Positions 8,331 to 16,841 of a stretch of 64,000 bases of DNA are shown here, piece after piece. The position numbers were made by a program, and so were the translations under genes. The stretch spans positions 257,012-321,011 of the forward strand of contig NZ_JAUYTT010000005.1 in the NCBI RefSeq assembly GCF_030695035.1. The letters run 5' to 3'. How positions within the stretch are numbered: position 1 is the stretch's first letter; every line of letters starts with the position of its first letter. This DNA comes from Frigidibacter sp. (lineage in GTDB: Bacteria > Pseudomonadota > Alphaproteobacteria > Rhodobacterales > Rhodobacteraceae). The notes beneath the pieces are model-generated. The model searched no databases. It saw only the letters and a program-made list of their open reading frames with translations, and was not told the origin of the DNA.

Positions 8331-8674
8331 ACGCGGGCTTCGTCCGGTCACCGGCAGCCGCTTGAGCAAGACTCCCCTACGACGCTCGGCTTGGACACCT
8401 CGCCCCGGGCGGGTGGCCCTTTTCATCAGCACTTTTGCGCGCGCACTGGTCGGCCAGCTGGACGACATCGGCCCAGAGGCCGAACCGCGCCGTACGCGCT
8501 GAAGCGCCTTGCAGGTCCAGTACCTTCGAAATCGTCAGTCTCATAGCACCATTCCGGCCGCCTGCATTTGCTGATCGGGCGAAATCAGCAGTTACGTTGG
8601 AGGGGTAGCAGAGCGCTGTTCCTTCCGCGCCTCGCGGGCTAAACCTGTCTGCGGAGAGCACAAAGGAGACAGCG
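8331..8674. other. Gene-poor stretch
   Basis: No convincing gene in 344 bp. A 94-codon open frame on the minus strand (8377-8661) has no recognisable domain, no clear ribosome site at its first ATG, and arginine-rich composition typical of a shadow frame. A GGAGGGG near 8601 and AAAGGAGA at 8662 belong to the leader of the next gene. The stretch may be decayed coding DNA. Confidence 0.4.
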
Positions 8675-8977
8675 ATGCGCAGAACCCTCTTTCGCTCGGT
8701 GGTGGCGGGCGCATTGGCAGCCGTGCTTGGCGCCGCGCCGGCAGCTGCTGGCTGGCGCGACCGCTATGAGGTTCATGGCGTCGAGGATGATGACATGCTG
8801 AAGATGCGCGCGGGTCCCGGAACGGGCTATGTCGTGATCGCCGGCCTTCCGAACGGCACGGTCCTGCGTGTCCACAGTTGCCAGCAGACCGGCGGCACCC
8901 GCTGGTGCAACGTCTCCCTGGAGCGGGCTCGTACGCTCAAGGGCTATGTCTCATGGGCCTATTTGCGCAAGATGTGA
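8675..8977 (+). CDS. Secreted bacterial SH3-domain protein
   Basis: 100 residues: a signal peptide (about 1-25, ending AAPAAAG) and one SH3b domain with the typical LKMRAGPGTGYVVIAGLPNGT stretch (here residues about 40-59) and WCNVSL, ending in a GYVSWAYL strand. A ribosome site (AAAGGAGA) is well placed upstream of the ATG. Two cysteines in the domain may form a disulfide. Such proteins usually act at the cell wall, but the partner cannot be told. It stands alone between the LacI gene and a convergent amidohydrolase gene. Confidence 0.85.
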   Translation: MRRTLFRSVVAGALAAVLGAAPAAAGWRDRYEVHGVEDDDMLKMRAGPGTGYVVIAGLPNGTVLRVHSCQQTGGTRWCNVSLERARTLKGYVSWAYLRKM

Positions 8978-9022
8978 CCCTGCGGCGATCCGCCCCGGAT
9001 CGGTTAGGGGCCGACGGAGGCC

Positions 9023-10270
9023 TTATGGTCCGCCGAAGGGTCGCACGGTTGTCTGCATCGGCTCGCTTTGCGCCACGACCGTCCCGTCCGAGATGACGGC
9101 AAGCCGCGCGGGGCGCAGGCGCAGGGCCTCGATGGGATCGGCGCAGTCCAGCACTACAAGGCTGCCACGCGCGCCGGGGTGCAGGCCAAACTCCAACCCC
9201 AGGATCCGGGCCGGGGCGGCGGTGACCATGTCGAAACAGCTGCGCATGGCAGTGGGAGAAGTCATCAGCCCCACATGCAGGCCCATATGCGCCACGTCCA
9301 GCATGTCGCCCGATCCCAGCGGATACCACGGGTCCTTCACGCAATCCTGCCCGAAGGCAACGGTCACGCCAGCTGCCAGCAGCTCCGGCACCCGCGTCAT
9401 GCCCCGCCGCTTGGGATAGGTGTCGGATCGGCCCTGCAGGGTGATGTTGATCAGTGGGTTCGGGATCGCCGCCACCCCGGCCTCGGCGATCAGCGGGATC
9501 AGCTTGGAGACGTAGTAATTGTCCATCGAATGCATCGAGGTGAGGTGAGAGCCCGCCACCCGGCCCTGCAGCCCATGCGCCAGTGTTTCCGCCGCCAGCG
9601 TCTCGATATGGCGCGACAGGGGATCGTCGCTTTCGTCGCAATGTAGGTCGACCATCAGCCCGCGCTCGGCCGCCAGCCGGCAGGCGGCGCGCACCGCCTC
9701 GGCCCCGTCCGCCATCGTGCGTTCGAAATGCGGGATGCCGCCCACGACATCGACGCCGGCATCCAGCGCGCGGATCACCTGCGCGCTGCCGCCGGGCGCG
9801 CGGAACCAGCCATCCTGCGGGAAGGCCACCAGCTGCAGGTCCATCATGCCCTTGATGCGATCCCGTACCTCCAGCAGGGCCTCTACCGTGTGAAAGGCGG
9901 GGTCGGTCACATCGACATGGCTGCGGATCGCCAGCACGCCGCGGCCCATCGCCTCGCGGCAGTACTTCAGCGCGCGGGCGATGATGTCTTCGCGGGTCTG
10001 GATCCGCTTCAGCTCGCCCCAGAGGGCAATGCCTTCCAGCAAGGTGCCCGATGCGTTGACGCGGGGGCGGCCGTAGCTGAGGGCGGAATCCATGTGGAAA
10101 TGCGCGTCAATGAAGGGCGGGCTGACCAGCTTGCCCGCCGCGTCGATCACCGTTCCGGCCTCGGCGGTGATCCCGGGCTCCACGGCAGAGATCCGGCCCT
10201 TTGCTATGGCGATATCCGCCTGCCGCCCATCCGCCAGCACTCCACCGCGGACGATCAGGTCAAAGCTCAT
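9023..10270 (-). CDS. CodA-like amidohydrolase (cytosine-deaminase family, specificity changed)
   Basis: 415 residues, a metal-dependent amidohydrolase close in motif order to E. coli cytosine deaminase CodA. Visible ligands are HFH at 57-59, Gln152 in AFPQDG, His210 and Glu213 in LHCDES, His242 in SHLTSMHS, and Asp309 in FGQDCVKDPWY. E. coli CodA reads FGHDD at this last site; here it is FGQDC, so the residue matching Asp314, which touches the pyrimidine ring, is Cys310. The family also includes isoguanine, creatinine and triazine deaminases. The ATG at 10270 overlaps the stop of the deacetylase gene (ATGA). It is the last gene of a Pot-type importer operon, so it should process the imported compound. 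True substrate unknown. Confidence 0.9.
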   Translation of the reverse strand: MSFDLIVRGGVLADGRQADIAIAKGRISAVEPGITAEAGTVIDAAGKLVSPPFIDAHFHMDSALSYGRPRVNASGTLLEGIALWGELKRIQTREDIIARALKYCREAMGRGVLAIRSHVDVTDPAFHTVEALLEVRDRIKGMMDLQLVAFPQDGWFRAPGGSAQVIRALDAGVDVVGGIPHFERTMADGAEAVRAACRLAAERGLMVDLHCDESDDPLSRHIETLAAETLAHGLQGRVAGSHLTSMHSMDNYYVSKLIPLIAEAGVAAIPNPLINITLQGRSDTYPKRRGMTRVPELLAAGVTVAFGQDCVKDPWYPLGSGDMLDVAHMGLHVGLMTSPTAMRSCFDMVTAAPARILGLEFGLHPGARGSLVVLDCADPIEALRLRPARLAVISDGTVVAQSEPMQTTVRPFGGP

Positions 10271-11124
10271 GTCTGACGCTCCGTATAGGTCGGGAAGGGC
10301 AGCGTGCGCAGGCGGCCTTCGCGGCGCAGGGCCTCGGCATGATCCGCAATCTCGCCAAGCGTGGCGAACCACGCGCCAGAGGTCAGCGCGGATTCCAGCC
10401 AGCGTTCCACCACTTGCCAGCGCGCCCGCCGCCCGGTCAGGAACGGATGCCAGACCGCGTGCCATAGGCCCCCATCCTTCTTGGCCGCCTCGAACTCCTC
10501 GAAGAACGGCGCCAGCCCCTCGGTCGGGCCGCGCACCGGCATCATGTAGCCGATCTCGGCGTAATGGGCGAAGGGCGGCCAGTCGTCGATGCCCCAATGC
10601 GTCGGCACCTCGATCAGGGTGCGCCCGCCCAGATCCAGCGCGTAGGGATCATCATCGGCCATCATCGAGCTGTCATAGGCAAAGCCGCGATCGGCAATCA
10701 GCGCCGGGGTGTCATTGGTTAGCAGATAGACCGGCGCCCGGTAGCCGCGCGGGCGGTATCCGGAAAAGGCGGCCATCGCGTCCAGCGCGCGGTCAAGGTC
10801 TTCGCCCTGTTCCGCCAGCGTGCGCGCCGAGGGGTTCTCGTGGATCCAGCCGTGGCAGCCGATCTCATGCCCGCCCTCCAGGATCGCCTCGACCGCGCGG
10901 GGATAGGTCTTCACGCACCAGCCGGGGATGAAGAAGGTCTGCCGCATCTCCAGCCGGCGGTAGGTCTCCAGAATCCGCGGGATGCCGACGGTGGGGCCAT
11001 ACTGGCCCATGCTGATCACATAGGGGCGCTGCCAGCCATCGGGTTCGGCGGCATGGATCAGGCTGTCGGCATCCATGTCGAAGGTGATTGCCGCCGCGAA
11101 GGGCGCGTTGTTGGGCCAGTCCAT
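10267..11124 (-). CDS. Polysaccharide deacetylase/PuuE-like (CE4) hydrolase
   Basis: 285 residues with the NodB-homology fold. Motif 1 reads TFDMDAD near residue 14 in place of TFDDG, motif 2 is the metal-binding HGWIH (about 95), and motif 3 is RGYRAPVYLL. This motif-1 form and the lack of a signal peptide match the cytoplasmic PuuE (allantoinase-like) and HpPgdA group, which act on cyclic amides or small amides rather than on polymers. It is coupled to the CodA-like gene downstream by ATGA and starts 3 bp after the ATPase gene. Together the two hydrolases suggest opening and deamination of an N-heterocycle; this is inference from context. Confidence 0.87.
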   Translation of the reverse strand: MDWPNNAPFAAAITFDMDADSLIHAAEPDGWQRPYVISMGQYGPTVGIPRILETYRRLEMRQTFFIPGWCVKTYPRAVEAILEGGHEIGCHGWIHENPSARTLAEQGEDLDRALDAMAAFSGYRPRGYRAPVYLLTNDTPALIADRGFAYDSSMMADDDPYALDLGGRTLIEVPTHWGIDDWPPFAHYAEIGYMMPVRGPTEGLAPFFEEFEAAKKDGGLWHAVWHPFLTGRRARWQVVERWLESALTSGAWFATLGEIADHAEALRREGRLRTLPFPTYTERQT

Positions 11125-11127
11125 CCG

Positions 11128-12189
11128 TCAGCCTCCCATCACATGCACGCGGGCCGGATCCCAGGACAGCCAGAAGGCCGCGCCGGGTTCGGGCTGCAAG
11201 TCTGCCAGTTGCTCTTCGGTCACCTGCGCCTTGAACTCGCTGCCATCGGCAGCTTCGAAATAGCAGATGATGCCGGTCCCGGCGAATTCTTCGGAGAGGA
11301 ACGCCACCTTGACCGCGGGGCCGGCCTCCGGCGGGGCGCGCAGTACGGTCACGGTGTCCGCCGCCACCACGATCTCGGCCGAGCCATCGGGGGCCGCGAT
11401 GGGGAATGCTCCATGCTCGGAGCTGAGGATTCCCCCGGCAACCACGCCCGCGATGATGTTGTTGCGCCCGACGAATTCCGCCACGAAGCGGGACCGGGGG
11501 GTGCGGAAAATCTCGCGCGGGGCACCGATCTGCTCGATCTCGCCATGGCCCATGATGACCACGCGGTCGGCCATCGCGAAGGCTTCGGAGTGGGAGTGGG
11601 TGACGTAGACGAAGGTGATCCCAAGCTCGCGTTGCAGTTTGGTCAGCACGCCCTGCATCCGGATCACCAGATGCGCATCCAGCGCCGAAAGCGGCTCATC
11701 CAGCAGCAGCATCTCTGGCTCGGTGACCAGCGAGCGGGCCAGCGCAACCCGTTGCCGTTGCCCGCCCGACAGCTGGTCGATGCGGCGCGCCTCGAACCCC
11801 TGCAGGCCCATCCGCTCCAGCCACATCATCGCGCGGCTGCGGCGTTCACCCGCGGCCACTCCGCGCATCCGCAGGCCGAATTCCACATTCTCGACCACGC
11901 TGAGGAACGGGAACAGCGCCAGCGATTGCCAGACCAGCGGCGTATCGCGCTGATGGGCGGGCACGTCGTTCATCAGCTTGCCGCCGATGGTGATGCTGCC
12001 AGCGGTCGGCGTCTCCAGCCCCGCCAGCATCCGCAAAGTGGTGGTCTTGCCGCAACCCGAAGGCCCCATCAGCGCGACGAACTCGCCCCGGCCGATATCA
12101 AGGTCCAGCGATTTGACGGCAATGGCGGAGCCATACAGCTTGCGCACCCCGCGGAACTGCACAAGCGGGGTTGGGGTAGGGTCAGTCAT
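11128..12189 (-). CDS. ABC importer ATPase, PotA type
   Basis: 353 residues. Walker A GPSGCGKTTTLRML (about 40), signature LSGGQRQRVALARS, Walker B MLLLDEPLSALDAH, switch His in VTHSHSEAF, and a C-terminal TOBE domain. These are hallmarks of the spermidine/putrescine-iron ABC family. It overlaps the PotC-like gene by 8 bp and is followed after 3 bp by the deacetylase gene. It powers uptake by the PotB/PotC-like pair. The Pot family also imports opines, 2-aminoethylphosphonate and other amines, so polyamine should not be assumed. Confidence 0.92.
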   Translation of the reverse strand: MTDPTPTPLVQFRGVRKLYGSAIAVKSLDLDIGRGEFVALMGPSGCGKTTTLRMLAGLETPTAGSITIGGKLMNDVPAHQRDTPLVWQSLALFPFLSVVENVEFGLRMRGVAAGERRSRAMMWLERMGLQGFEARRIDQLSGGQRQRVALARSLVTEPEMLLLDEPLSALDAHLVIRMQGVLTKLQRELGITFVYVTHSHSEAFAMADRVVIMGHGEIEQIGAPREIFRTPRSRFVAEFVGRNNIIAGVVAGGILSSEHGAFPIAAPDGSAEIVVAADTVTVLRAPPEAGPAVKVAFLSEEFAGTGIICYFEAADGSEFKAQVTEEQLADLQPEPGAAFWLSWDPARVHVMGG

Positions 12190-12967
12190 GGCGCCTCCGC
12201 CGGAAGATCATCAGTTGCGCCAGAACCACCAGCGTCATCGAGGTCAGGAACACCACGCTGCCGATGGCATTGATCTGCGGGTCGACATTGCCCTGCAGGA
12301 TTTCCAGGATCATCACCGGCACGGTCCGGTTCAGGCCCGACACGAACCACGCGACGATGAATTCATCGAAGCTGACCGCCGCCGTCAGGCACAGCGACGA
12401 GACGATGGCAGGCGCGCAGAACGGCAGGATCACATGGCGCATCGCGCCCCATTGCCCGGCACCAAGGTTCCAGGCCGCAGCCTCCAGCGTCGTATCCATC
12501 TGCGACAGGCGCAGCCGGCAGATTGCCATGGCAAAGGGCGTGGCCAGAACGGTATGGGCGATGATGATGCCCCGCAGCGTGCCTGATAGCCCAAGCTGCG
12601 ACAGCCAGGCCAGCATCGCCAGCCCCATGATCACCAGCGGCATGGTGGGCGGCAGCAGCGCCAGCGCCAGATAGGCCTGCTTGAACCGAAAGCCATAGCG
12701 GAAATCGGTATAGGCGGTGGCAAAGCCGATGAAGGTGGCCAGCACCGAGGTGACGGCTGCGACCAGCAGGGAGTTGGCAATCGCCTCCCACAGCTCGGGC
12801 CGCGAAAAGGCGCGGGCGTACCAATCGGTCGTGAAGCTCCCCAGCGGCAGCGTCGGGAAACGGTCGGAGTTGAAGGAGAACACCACGCTGGCCGCGATGG
12901 GGGCGAAGACAAAGACGAAGAGCGCGACCAGATAGATGGCGCCCAGAAGATCCCCCGCCCGCCTCAT
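12182..12967 (-). CDS. ABC importer permease, PotC type
   Basis: 261 residues, six predicted helices, EAA loop LEAAAWNLGAGQWGAMRHVI followed by LPFCAP. The ATG at 12967 overlaps the stop of the PotB-like gene; the much longer open frame upstream is a shadow of potB. C-terminal RRRRHD is a normal cytoplasmic tail. It forms the membrane channel with the PotB-like protein. Confidence 0.92.
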   Translation of the reverse strand: MRRAGDLLGAIYLVALFVFVFAPIAASVVFSFNSDRFPTLPLGSFTTDWYARAFSRPELWEAIANSLLVAAVTSVLATFIGFATAYTDFRYGFRFKQAYLALALLPPTMPLVIMGLAMLAWLSQLGLSGTLRGIIIAHTVLATPFAMAICRLRLSQMDTTLEAAAWNLGAGQWGAMRHVILPFCAPAIVSSLCLTAAVSFDEFIVAWFVSGLNRTVPVMILEILQGNVDPQINAIGSVVFLTSMTLVVLAQLMIFRRRRHD

Positions 12968-13806
12968 CCGCGCCGCCCGTAAGCAAGGCGCAGCGCGGCG
13001 GCGGCAGTGGCGAAGAGCGTGACGATCATCATCACCGAAACGACGGCAGCCCGCGGCCATTGTTGGCCCGATTTCGTGGTGTCGATGATCAGGATCGACA
13101 GGGTCGGCGGCTTCGATCCGCCAAGGTAGGCCGGGCTGACGAAATCGCCGAAGCTCATGATGAAGGCGAAGACGGCGCCCAGCAACAGCCCCGTCCGCGC
13201 GGCAGGCAGGATGACGCGCAGCAGCGTTTTCACCGGGGTCGCGCCAAGGTTCCACGCCGCCTCGATCAGCGCGCGGTCGATGGCGGCAAGGCTCCATGTC
13301 TGGAAGATCACCACCAGCGGCAGGACAAGCGTCAGATAGCCGACCATCGTGCCGAAGCTGGAGTTGAGCATGGTGAACGGCCCCAGACCCACCCCGCCAA
13401 GCACCGCGTTGACCGGGCCGCTTTCGGCAAGGATCACCTGCCAGGCATAGGCCCGCACCAGGAACGAGGTGAAGAACGGCACGATCAGGCACAGCAGCAC
13501 GAAGCGCCGTCCAGCCTCGCCCATGCGGAAGGCCAGCACATAGGACGCCGGGAACGCCACCACCGAGGCGATGAGCCCCGCCAGTGCCGCGCGCCAGAGC
13601 GTGACCCAATAGGCATCCCAGAATACCGCCCGCCCCAGCATCCGCTGCCAGTTGGTCCAGACGAAGGCCGGTTCCATCCGGTAGTTCTGCACCAGCCAGA
13701 AGGTCATTGCCGCCATGAAGCACAGCGGCACGACGAAGAACGCCCCCTGCCACAGCAGAAGGGGCAAGCGCCATGTCAGGCGGTAGAGGCCGGAACGGTC
13801 GATCAT
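12964..13806 (-). CDS. ABC importer permease, PotB type
   Basis: 280 residues with six predicted membrane helices, first helix about 13-35. The EAA loop is ALIEAAWNLGATPVKTLLRV. It lies 54 bp after the binding-protein gene across a small stem-loop, and its stop overlaps the PotC-like ATG. PotB/PotC heterodimers are the rule in this family. Confidence 0.92.
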   Translation of the reverse strand: MIDRSGLYRLTWRLPLLLWQGAFFVVPLCFMAAMTFWLVQNYRMEPAFVWTNWQRMLGRAVFWDAYWVTLWRAALAGLIASVVAFPASYVLAFRMGEAGRRFVLLCLIVPFFTSFLVRAYAWQVILAESGPVNAVLGGVGLGPFTMLNSSFGTMVGYLTLVLPLVVIFQTWSLAAIDRALIEAAWNLGATPVKTLLRVILPAARTGLLLGAVFAFIMSFGDFVSPAYLGGSKPPTLSILIIDTTKSGQQWPRAAVVSVMMIVTLFATAAAALRLAYGRRG

Positions 13807-13828
13807 GCATTCGCTTTCTGGGAAACGA

Positions 13829-13849
13829 GCCGGCGCGCGTGTCGCCGGC
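13829..13849 (-). promoter_or_regulatory. Intercistronic stem-loop between binding protein and permease
   Basis: GCCGGCG at 13829-13835 and CGCCGGC at 13843-13849 form a perfect 7-bp GC stem with a 7-nt loop. It lies directly after the binding-protein stop codon, the same place as the hairpin in the first importer operon, and has no T-run. It probably favours accumulation of the binding-protein message. Confidence 0.45.
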
Positions 13850-13860
13850 CCCGTCGGACC

Positions 13861-14988
13861 TTAGGCCGATTTGTAATCCGACCAGAAGTCGTTCCAGTCT
13901 TCCAGCGTCTGCTGCTTGGGCGTGTCGCGGTAGAAGATGCGCCCCTCGCGGAACAGCTTGATCGGGTCGTTGTCATCGCCCTCGATCAGGCCGGACCGCT
14001 TTGCCTCGTCCGGGTTCGCCTCCTGAATGGCCTTCCAGCCGGATTTCGTGGGCGACAGGCCCGGATAGGCCGCCATCTGGATGGATTTGACCTGACCCTT
14101 CGGCCCCAGCATGTAGTTGATGAACTTGTTGATGATCTCGGTCTTCGAGGTGCCCTTGCCGATGGAATAGCTCTCGGTCCACTGGATGCCGCCCTCTTCG
14201 GGGATCACGCTGTCGACCTTTGCGCCATCCTTGCGCAGCACGCCGGTGATCCAGTCGCCGATGCCGACCATCGCCAACATCTCGCCGTTCTTCAGGCTGG
14301 AGAACGTGCCGCCATAGTCGAAATACCCGCCGACCTGCGGCTTGAGGCTGAGGGTCTTTTCCTGCACCGCCTCCCATGCCGCCTCGTCGATGTCGAAGGG
14401 CGTGGGGGACTTGTTGCCGTTCAGCAGCGAGATCTGACCAAGGCTGGGCAGATGCCAGTCGAAATGCCCGACCTTGCCGGTCAGCTTGGGGTTCCAATAG
14501 GCATTGTAGCTCATGGCTTCGGCGCGGGTCAGCGCGTCGGTGTTGTAGGACACGCCCAGAAGGCCGTAGCGCACCATCACCGACCACAGGGTATCATCGG
14601 TCCAGTGGCCGGGGAATTTCTGGAACTCGGGGAAGAAGTCGTCGAACGGATAGAGCGAGGGGTCCATTTCCTCGATATACCCGGCGGCGTTCAGCTGCTG
14701 CACGAACTCGGCATCCGACAGGATCAGGTCATAGGTGCCGGGTGGGGATTGCGAGATCAGCGCCAGCATGTTGTCGCCGCCGGCATAGTATTTCGGCACG
14801 AACTTGACGTTATTCTCGGCCTCGAATTCGCCCACCATGTCTGGCTCGGCATGGCCATACCATGCCAGCATGGTGATCTCGGTGGGGCTTTGCGCCCAGG
14901 CCCGGTTCAGCATCGGGGCAGAAAGGGCGACGGCCCCGGCGCCGCGCAGCAGCGTGCGGCGGGTCAGCGAAAGTCGGCTCTGTGTCAT
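13861..14988 (-). CDS. ABC importer periplasmic binding protein, PotD type
   Basis: 375 residues with an N-terminal Tat-like signal (SRLSLTRRTLLRGAGAVAL, cut after NRAWA), then the family-1/PotD binding fold. The twin-arginine RRTLLRG suggests folded export, common for this family in Rhodobacteraceae. It is the first gene of the operon and lies 116 bp from the LysR stop. The ligand is not evident; the acidic residues used by PotD to hold polyamines cannot be assigned without alignment. Confidence 0.9.
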   Translation of the reverse strand: MTQSRLSLTRRTLLRGAGAVALSAPMLNRAWAQSPTEITMLAWYGHAEPDMVGEFEAENNVKFVPKYYAGGDNMLALISQSPPGTYDLILSDAEFVQQLNAAGYIEEMDPSLYPFDDFFPEFQKFPGHWTDDTLWSVMVRYGLLGVSYNTDALTRAEAMSYNAYWNPKLTGKVGHFDWHLPSLGQISLLNGNKSPTPFDIDEAAWEAVQEKTLSLKPQVGGYFDYGGTFSSLKNGEMLAMVGIGDWITGVLRKDGAKVDSVIPEEGGIQWTESYSIGKGTSKTEIINKFINYMLGPKGQVKSIQMAAYPGLSPTKSGWKAIQEANPDEAKRSGLIEGDDNDPIKLFREGRIFYRDTPKQQTLEDWNDFWSDYKSA

Positions 14989-15092
14989 GTGAGAAGATCC
15001 CCGTTGTGATGGCCGTGGTCTGATTCGCCGTGGCCTTGGGGAAGATTAGGGGCGGCTATCTGCGTTATGGAAATTTGGTCTGCGTATGTCAT

Positions 15093-15109
15093 CATAAGCG
15101 GCGCTTATG
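15093..15109. promoter_or_regulatory. Palindrome with LysR T-N11-A form upstream of the Pot-type operon
   Basis: CATAAGC-GGC-GCTTATG is a perfect 7-bp-arm palindrome that contains the LysR half-site pattern T-N11-A. It sits at the 3' end of the lysR gene, about 105 bp upstream of the binding-protein ATG, where a LysR activator would bind. Confidence 0.5.
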
Positions 15110-15995
15110 CACCGGCATCGCCCCCGGCCGCCTGCCCGGCAAGGGTGATATGCTGCATCAGCCATTGCGCAAGGCCATGCCCCGCCTTCGACAGGCGGGC
15201 GTGTTTGTAGAAGAGGCCAATGCGCAGCGGGGCCAGCGGGGGGAAGCCTTCATCCGCGCGCCCGATCCGCATTCCGGGCACCAGCGTGGCGGGCGTCAGC
15301 GCGCTGACGCCGATGCCGGCGCAGATGGCCGCCTGAATGCCGGCCACATCCGTCGCCACCATCATCGTGGTCCAGCTTTTGCGCGCGCCGCGCAGTGCGG
15401 CCACCATCCGTTCAGCGTATTCGCAAGGATCGGGGTGGCGCACGATGGGCAGCGCGGTGCGCGGCTCCCACCGAAAGCCCTCGGCCACGGCCCAGAGGGG
15501 AGTGATGCTGGCGGAGTTGACCAGGAACGCCTCATCTTGCGTCGGCGCGATGCCGGCCACCAGTTCCAGCCGGTCCGCCGCAAGCTCGGTGCGCAGGTTG
15601 CGCGACAGAAGGCTCGTCACCTCGATCCGCACATCGGGATGGCTGGCGGCAAAGCGGGTGATGGCGTTCAGCAGGAACGAGTTGGAAAAGTCGGTCGGCA
15701 GCCCGACCCTGATCCAGCCCGACAGCGATTCATTGGCGAAATGCGCGACGATGTCATCATTCAGCCGCAGCATCTGCCGTGCATAGGGGCCAAGCGCCAC
15801 GCCTGAATCCGTCAGCCGCATCTGCCGGCCTTCGGTCTTCAGCAGGTTGGTGCGCAGCAGCTCTTCCAGCCGCCGGATCTGCAGGCTGATCGCCGGTTGC
15901 GTGCGCCCCAAGGCCGCCGCTGCCCGGGTATAGCTGCCAAGGTCCACCACGGTCACGAAGGTGCGCAGCAGGTCTGTCGGAACGTTGATGGGCAT
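15105..15995 (-). CDS. LysR-family transcriptional regulator
   Basis: 296 residues. Winged helix-turn-helix at about 20-45 (SYTRAAAALGRTQPAISLQI) and a LysR substrate-binding domain from about residue 92. It is transcribed toward the Pot-type importer operon and divergently from the BtpA-like/phosphoribosyltransferase pair, so it probably controls both. Its 3' end carries a LysR-box-like palindrome. The inducer would be the imported compound or its breakdown product. Confidence 0.92.
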   Translation of the reverse strand: MPINVPTDLLRTFVTVVDLGSYTRAAAALGRTQPAISLQIRRLEELLRTNLLKTEGRQMRLTDSGVALGPYARQMLRLNDDIVAHFANESLSGWIRVGLPTDFSNSFLLNAITRFAASHPDVRIEVTSLLSRNLRTELAADRLELVAGIAPTQDEAFLVNSASITPLWAVAEGFRWEPRTALPIVRHPDPCEYAERMVAALRGARKSWTTMMVATDVAGIQAAICAGIGVSALTPATLVPGMRIGRADEGFPPLAPLRIGLFYKHARLSKAGHGLAQWLMQHITLAGQAAGGDAGA

Positions 15996-16091
15996 GGCGA
16001 TCCATTTCCAGCTCTTATGGGAGCATTGTAAATATAAATTTCTCCAATCCTCAATCGCTTCTTACGCTCCCTCAAGTCGAAGGAGCCTGAC

Positions 16092-16841
16092 ATGGACCGA
16101 AGCGCTTTCCACCGTCTGTTCAAATCGCCGGGTCCGGTGGTCACCCCGGTGATCCATGTGCTGGGCGCCGCACAGGCGCTGCGCAACATCTCCACGGCGG
16201 CGCGGCTGGGTGCCCCAGGCATCTTCCTGATAAACCATGACTTCCCGGTGGACCAGTTCTTGCCGATCCTGCGCGAGGTGCGGGCGGCCTGCCCCGACAT
16301 CTGGCTGGGCGTGAACTTTCTGGCGCAGTCGGGGCGCAGCGCCTTCCCGGTTCTGGGCCAGCTTGCGGCAGAGGGCTTCGCCCTCGATGCCTACTGGGCC
16401 GACGATGCCGGAATGGATGAACGCCAGCCGACCCAGTCCGAGGCCGAGGCCATCGCCGCGATCCGCGATGCCAGCGGCTGGCGCGGGCTTTATTTCGGCG
16501 GCGTCTGCTTCAAGAAGCAGCGCCCTGTCGATCCGGCGCTGAATGAGCATTCCGCCCATATCGCCCGCCCGTTCATGGAGGTGGTCACTACCTCGGGCCT
16601 CGCCACCGGCCATGCGGCGGATATGGACAAGATCACCGCCTTCCGCCGCGGGCTCGGGCCTGCGCCGCTGGCGGTGGCCTCGGGCATCACCCCCGACAAT
16701 GCCGCCAGCTACGCCGCCGATGTCGACTGCTTCCTGGTGGCGACCGGCATCAACCATCCTGGCGATTTCTACACCATAGACCCGGCGCGCCTTGCCGCGC
16801 TGCTTGACCTGTCCCGCGATTTCGGAGCACCCCGCCCATGA
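16092..16841 (+). CDS. BtpA/SgcQ-like TIM-barrel protein
   Basis: 249 residues. The pattern of an N-terminal GPVVTPVIHVLG strand, then LGAPGIFLINHDF, a GVNFLAQ strand, PLAVASGITPDNA and a terminal DCFLVATGINHPGDFYTID matches the BtpA family (photosystem I biogenesis factor BtpA, E. coli SgcQ), which shares the phosphoribosylanthranilate-isomerase-like barrel. No biochemical activity is firmly established for the family. A GGAGCC ribosome site precedes the ATG by 6 bp. Its stop overlaps the ATG of the phosphoribosyltransferase-like gene (ATGA), so the two are co-translated and may act on one phosphoribosyl or sugar-phosphate intermediate. Photosynthesis need not be involved. Confidence 0.7.
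   Translation: MDRSAFHRLFKSPGPVVTPVIHVLGAAQALRNISTAARLGAPGIFLINHDFPVDQFLPILREVRAACPDIWLGVNFLAQSGRSAFPVLGQLAAEGFALDAYWADDAGMDERQPTQSEAEAIAAIRDASGWRGLYFGGVCFKKQRPVDPALNEHSAHIARPFMEVVTTSGLATGHAADMDKITAFRRGLGPAPLAVASGITPDNAASYAADVDCFLVATGINHPGDFYTIDPARLAALLDLSRDFGAPRP

Noticed and set aside
8377-8661. 94-codon minus-strand open frame
   Set aside because: No ribosome site, no family, biased composition; may be decayed coding DNA but cannot be supported as a gene.
13060-15009. 649-codon plus-strand open frame
   Set aside because: Antisense to the PotB- and PotD-like genes, no recognisable motif, typical GC-rich shadow frame.
16092-16841. Photosystem assembly role for the BtpA-like protein
   Set aside because: No photosynthesis genes are nearby, and BtpA homologues occur widely in non-photosynthetic bacteria.
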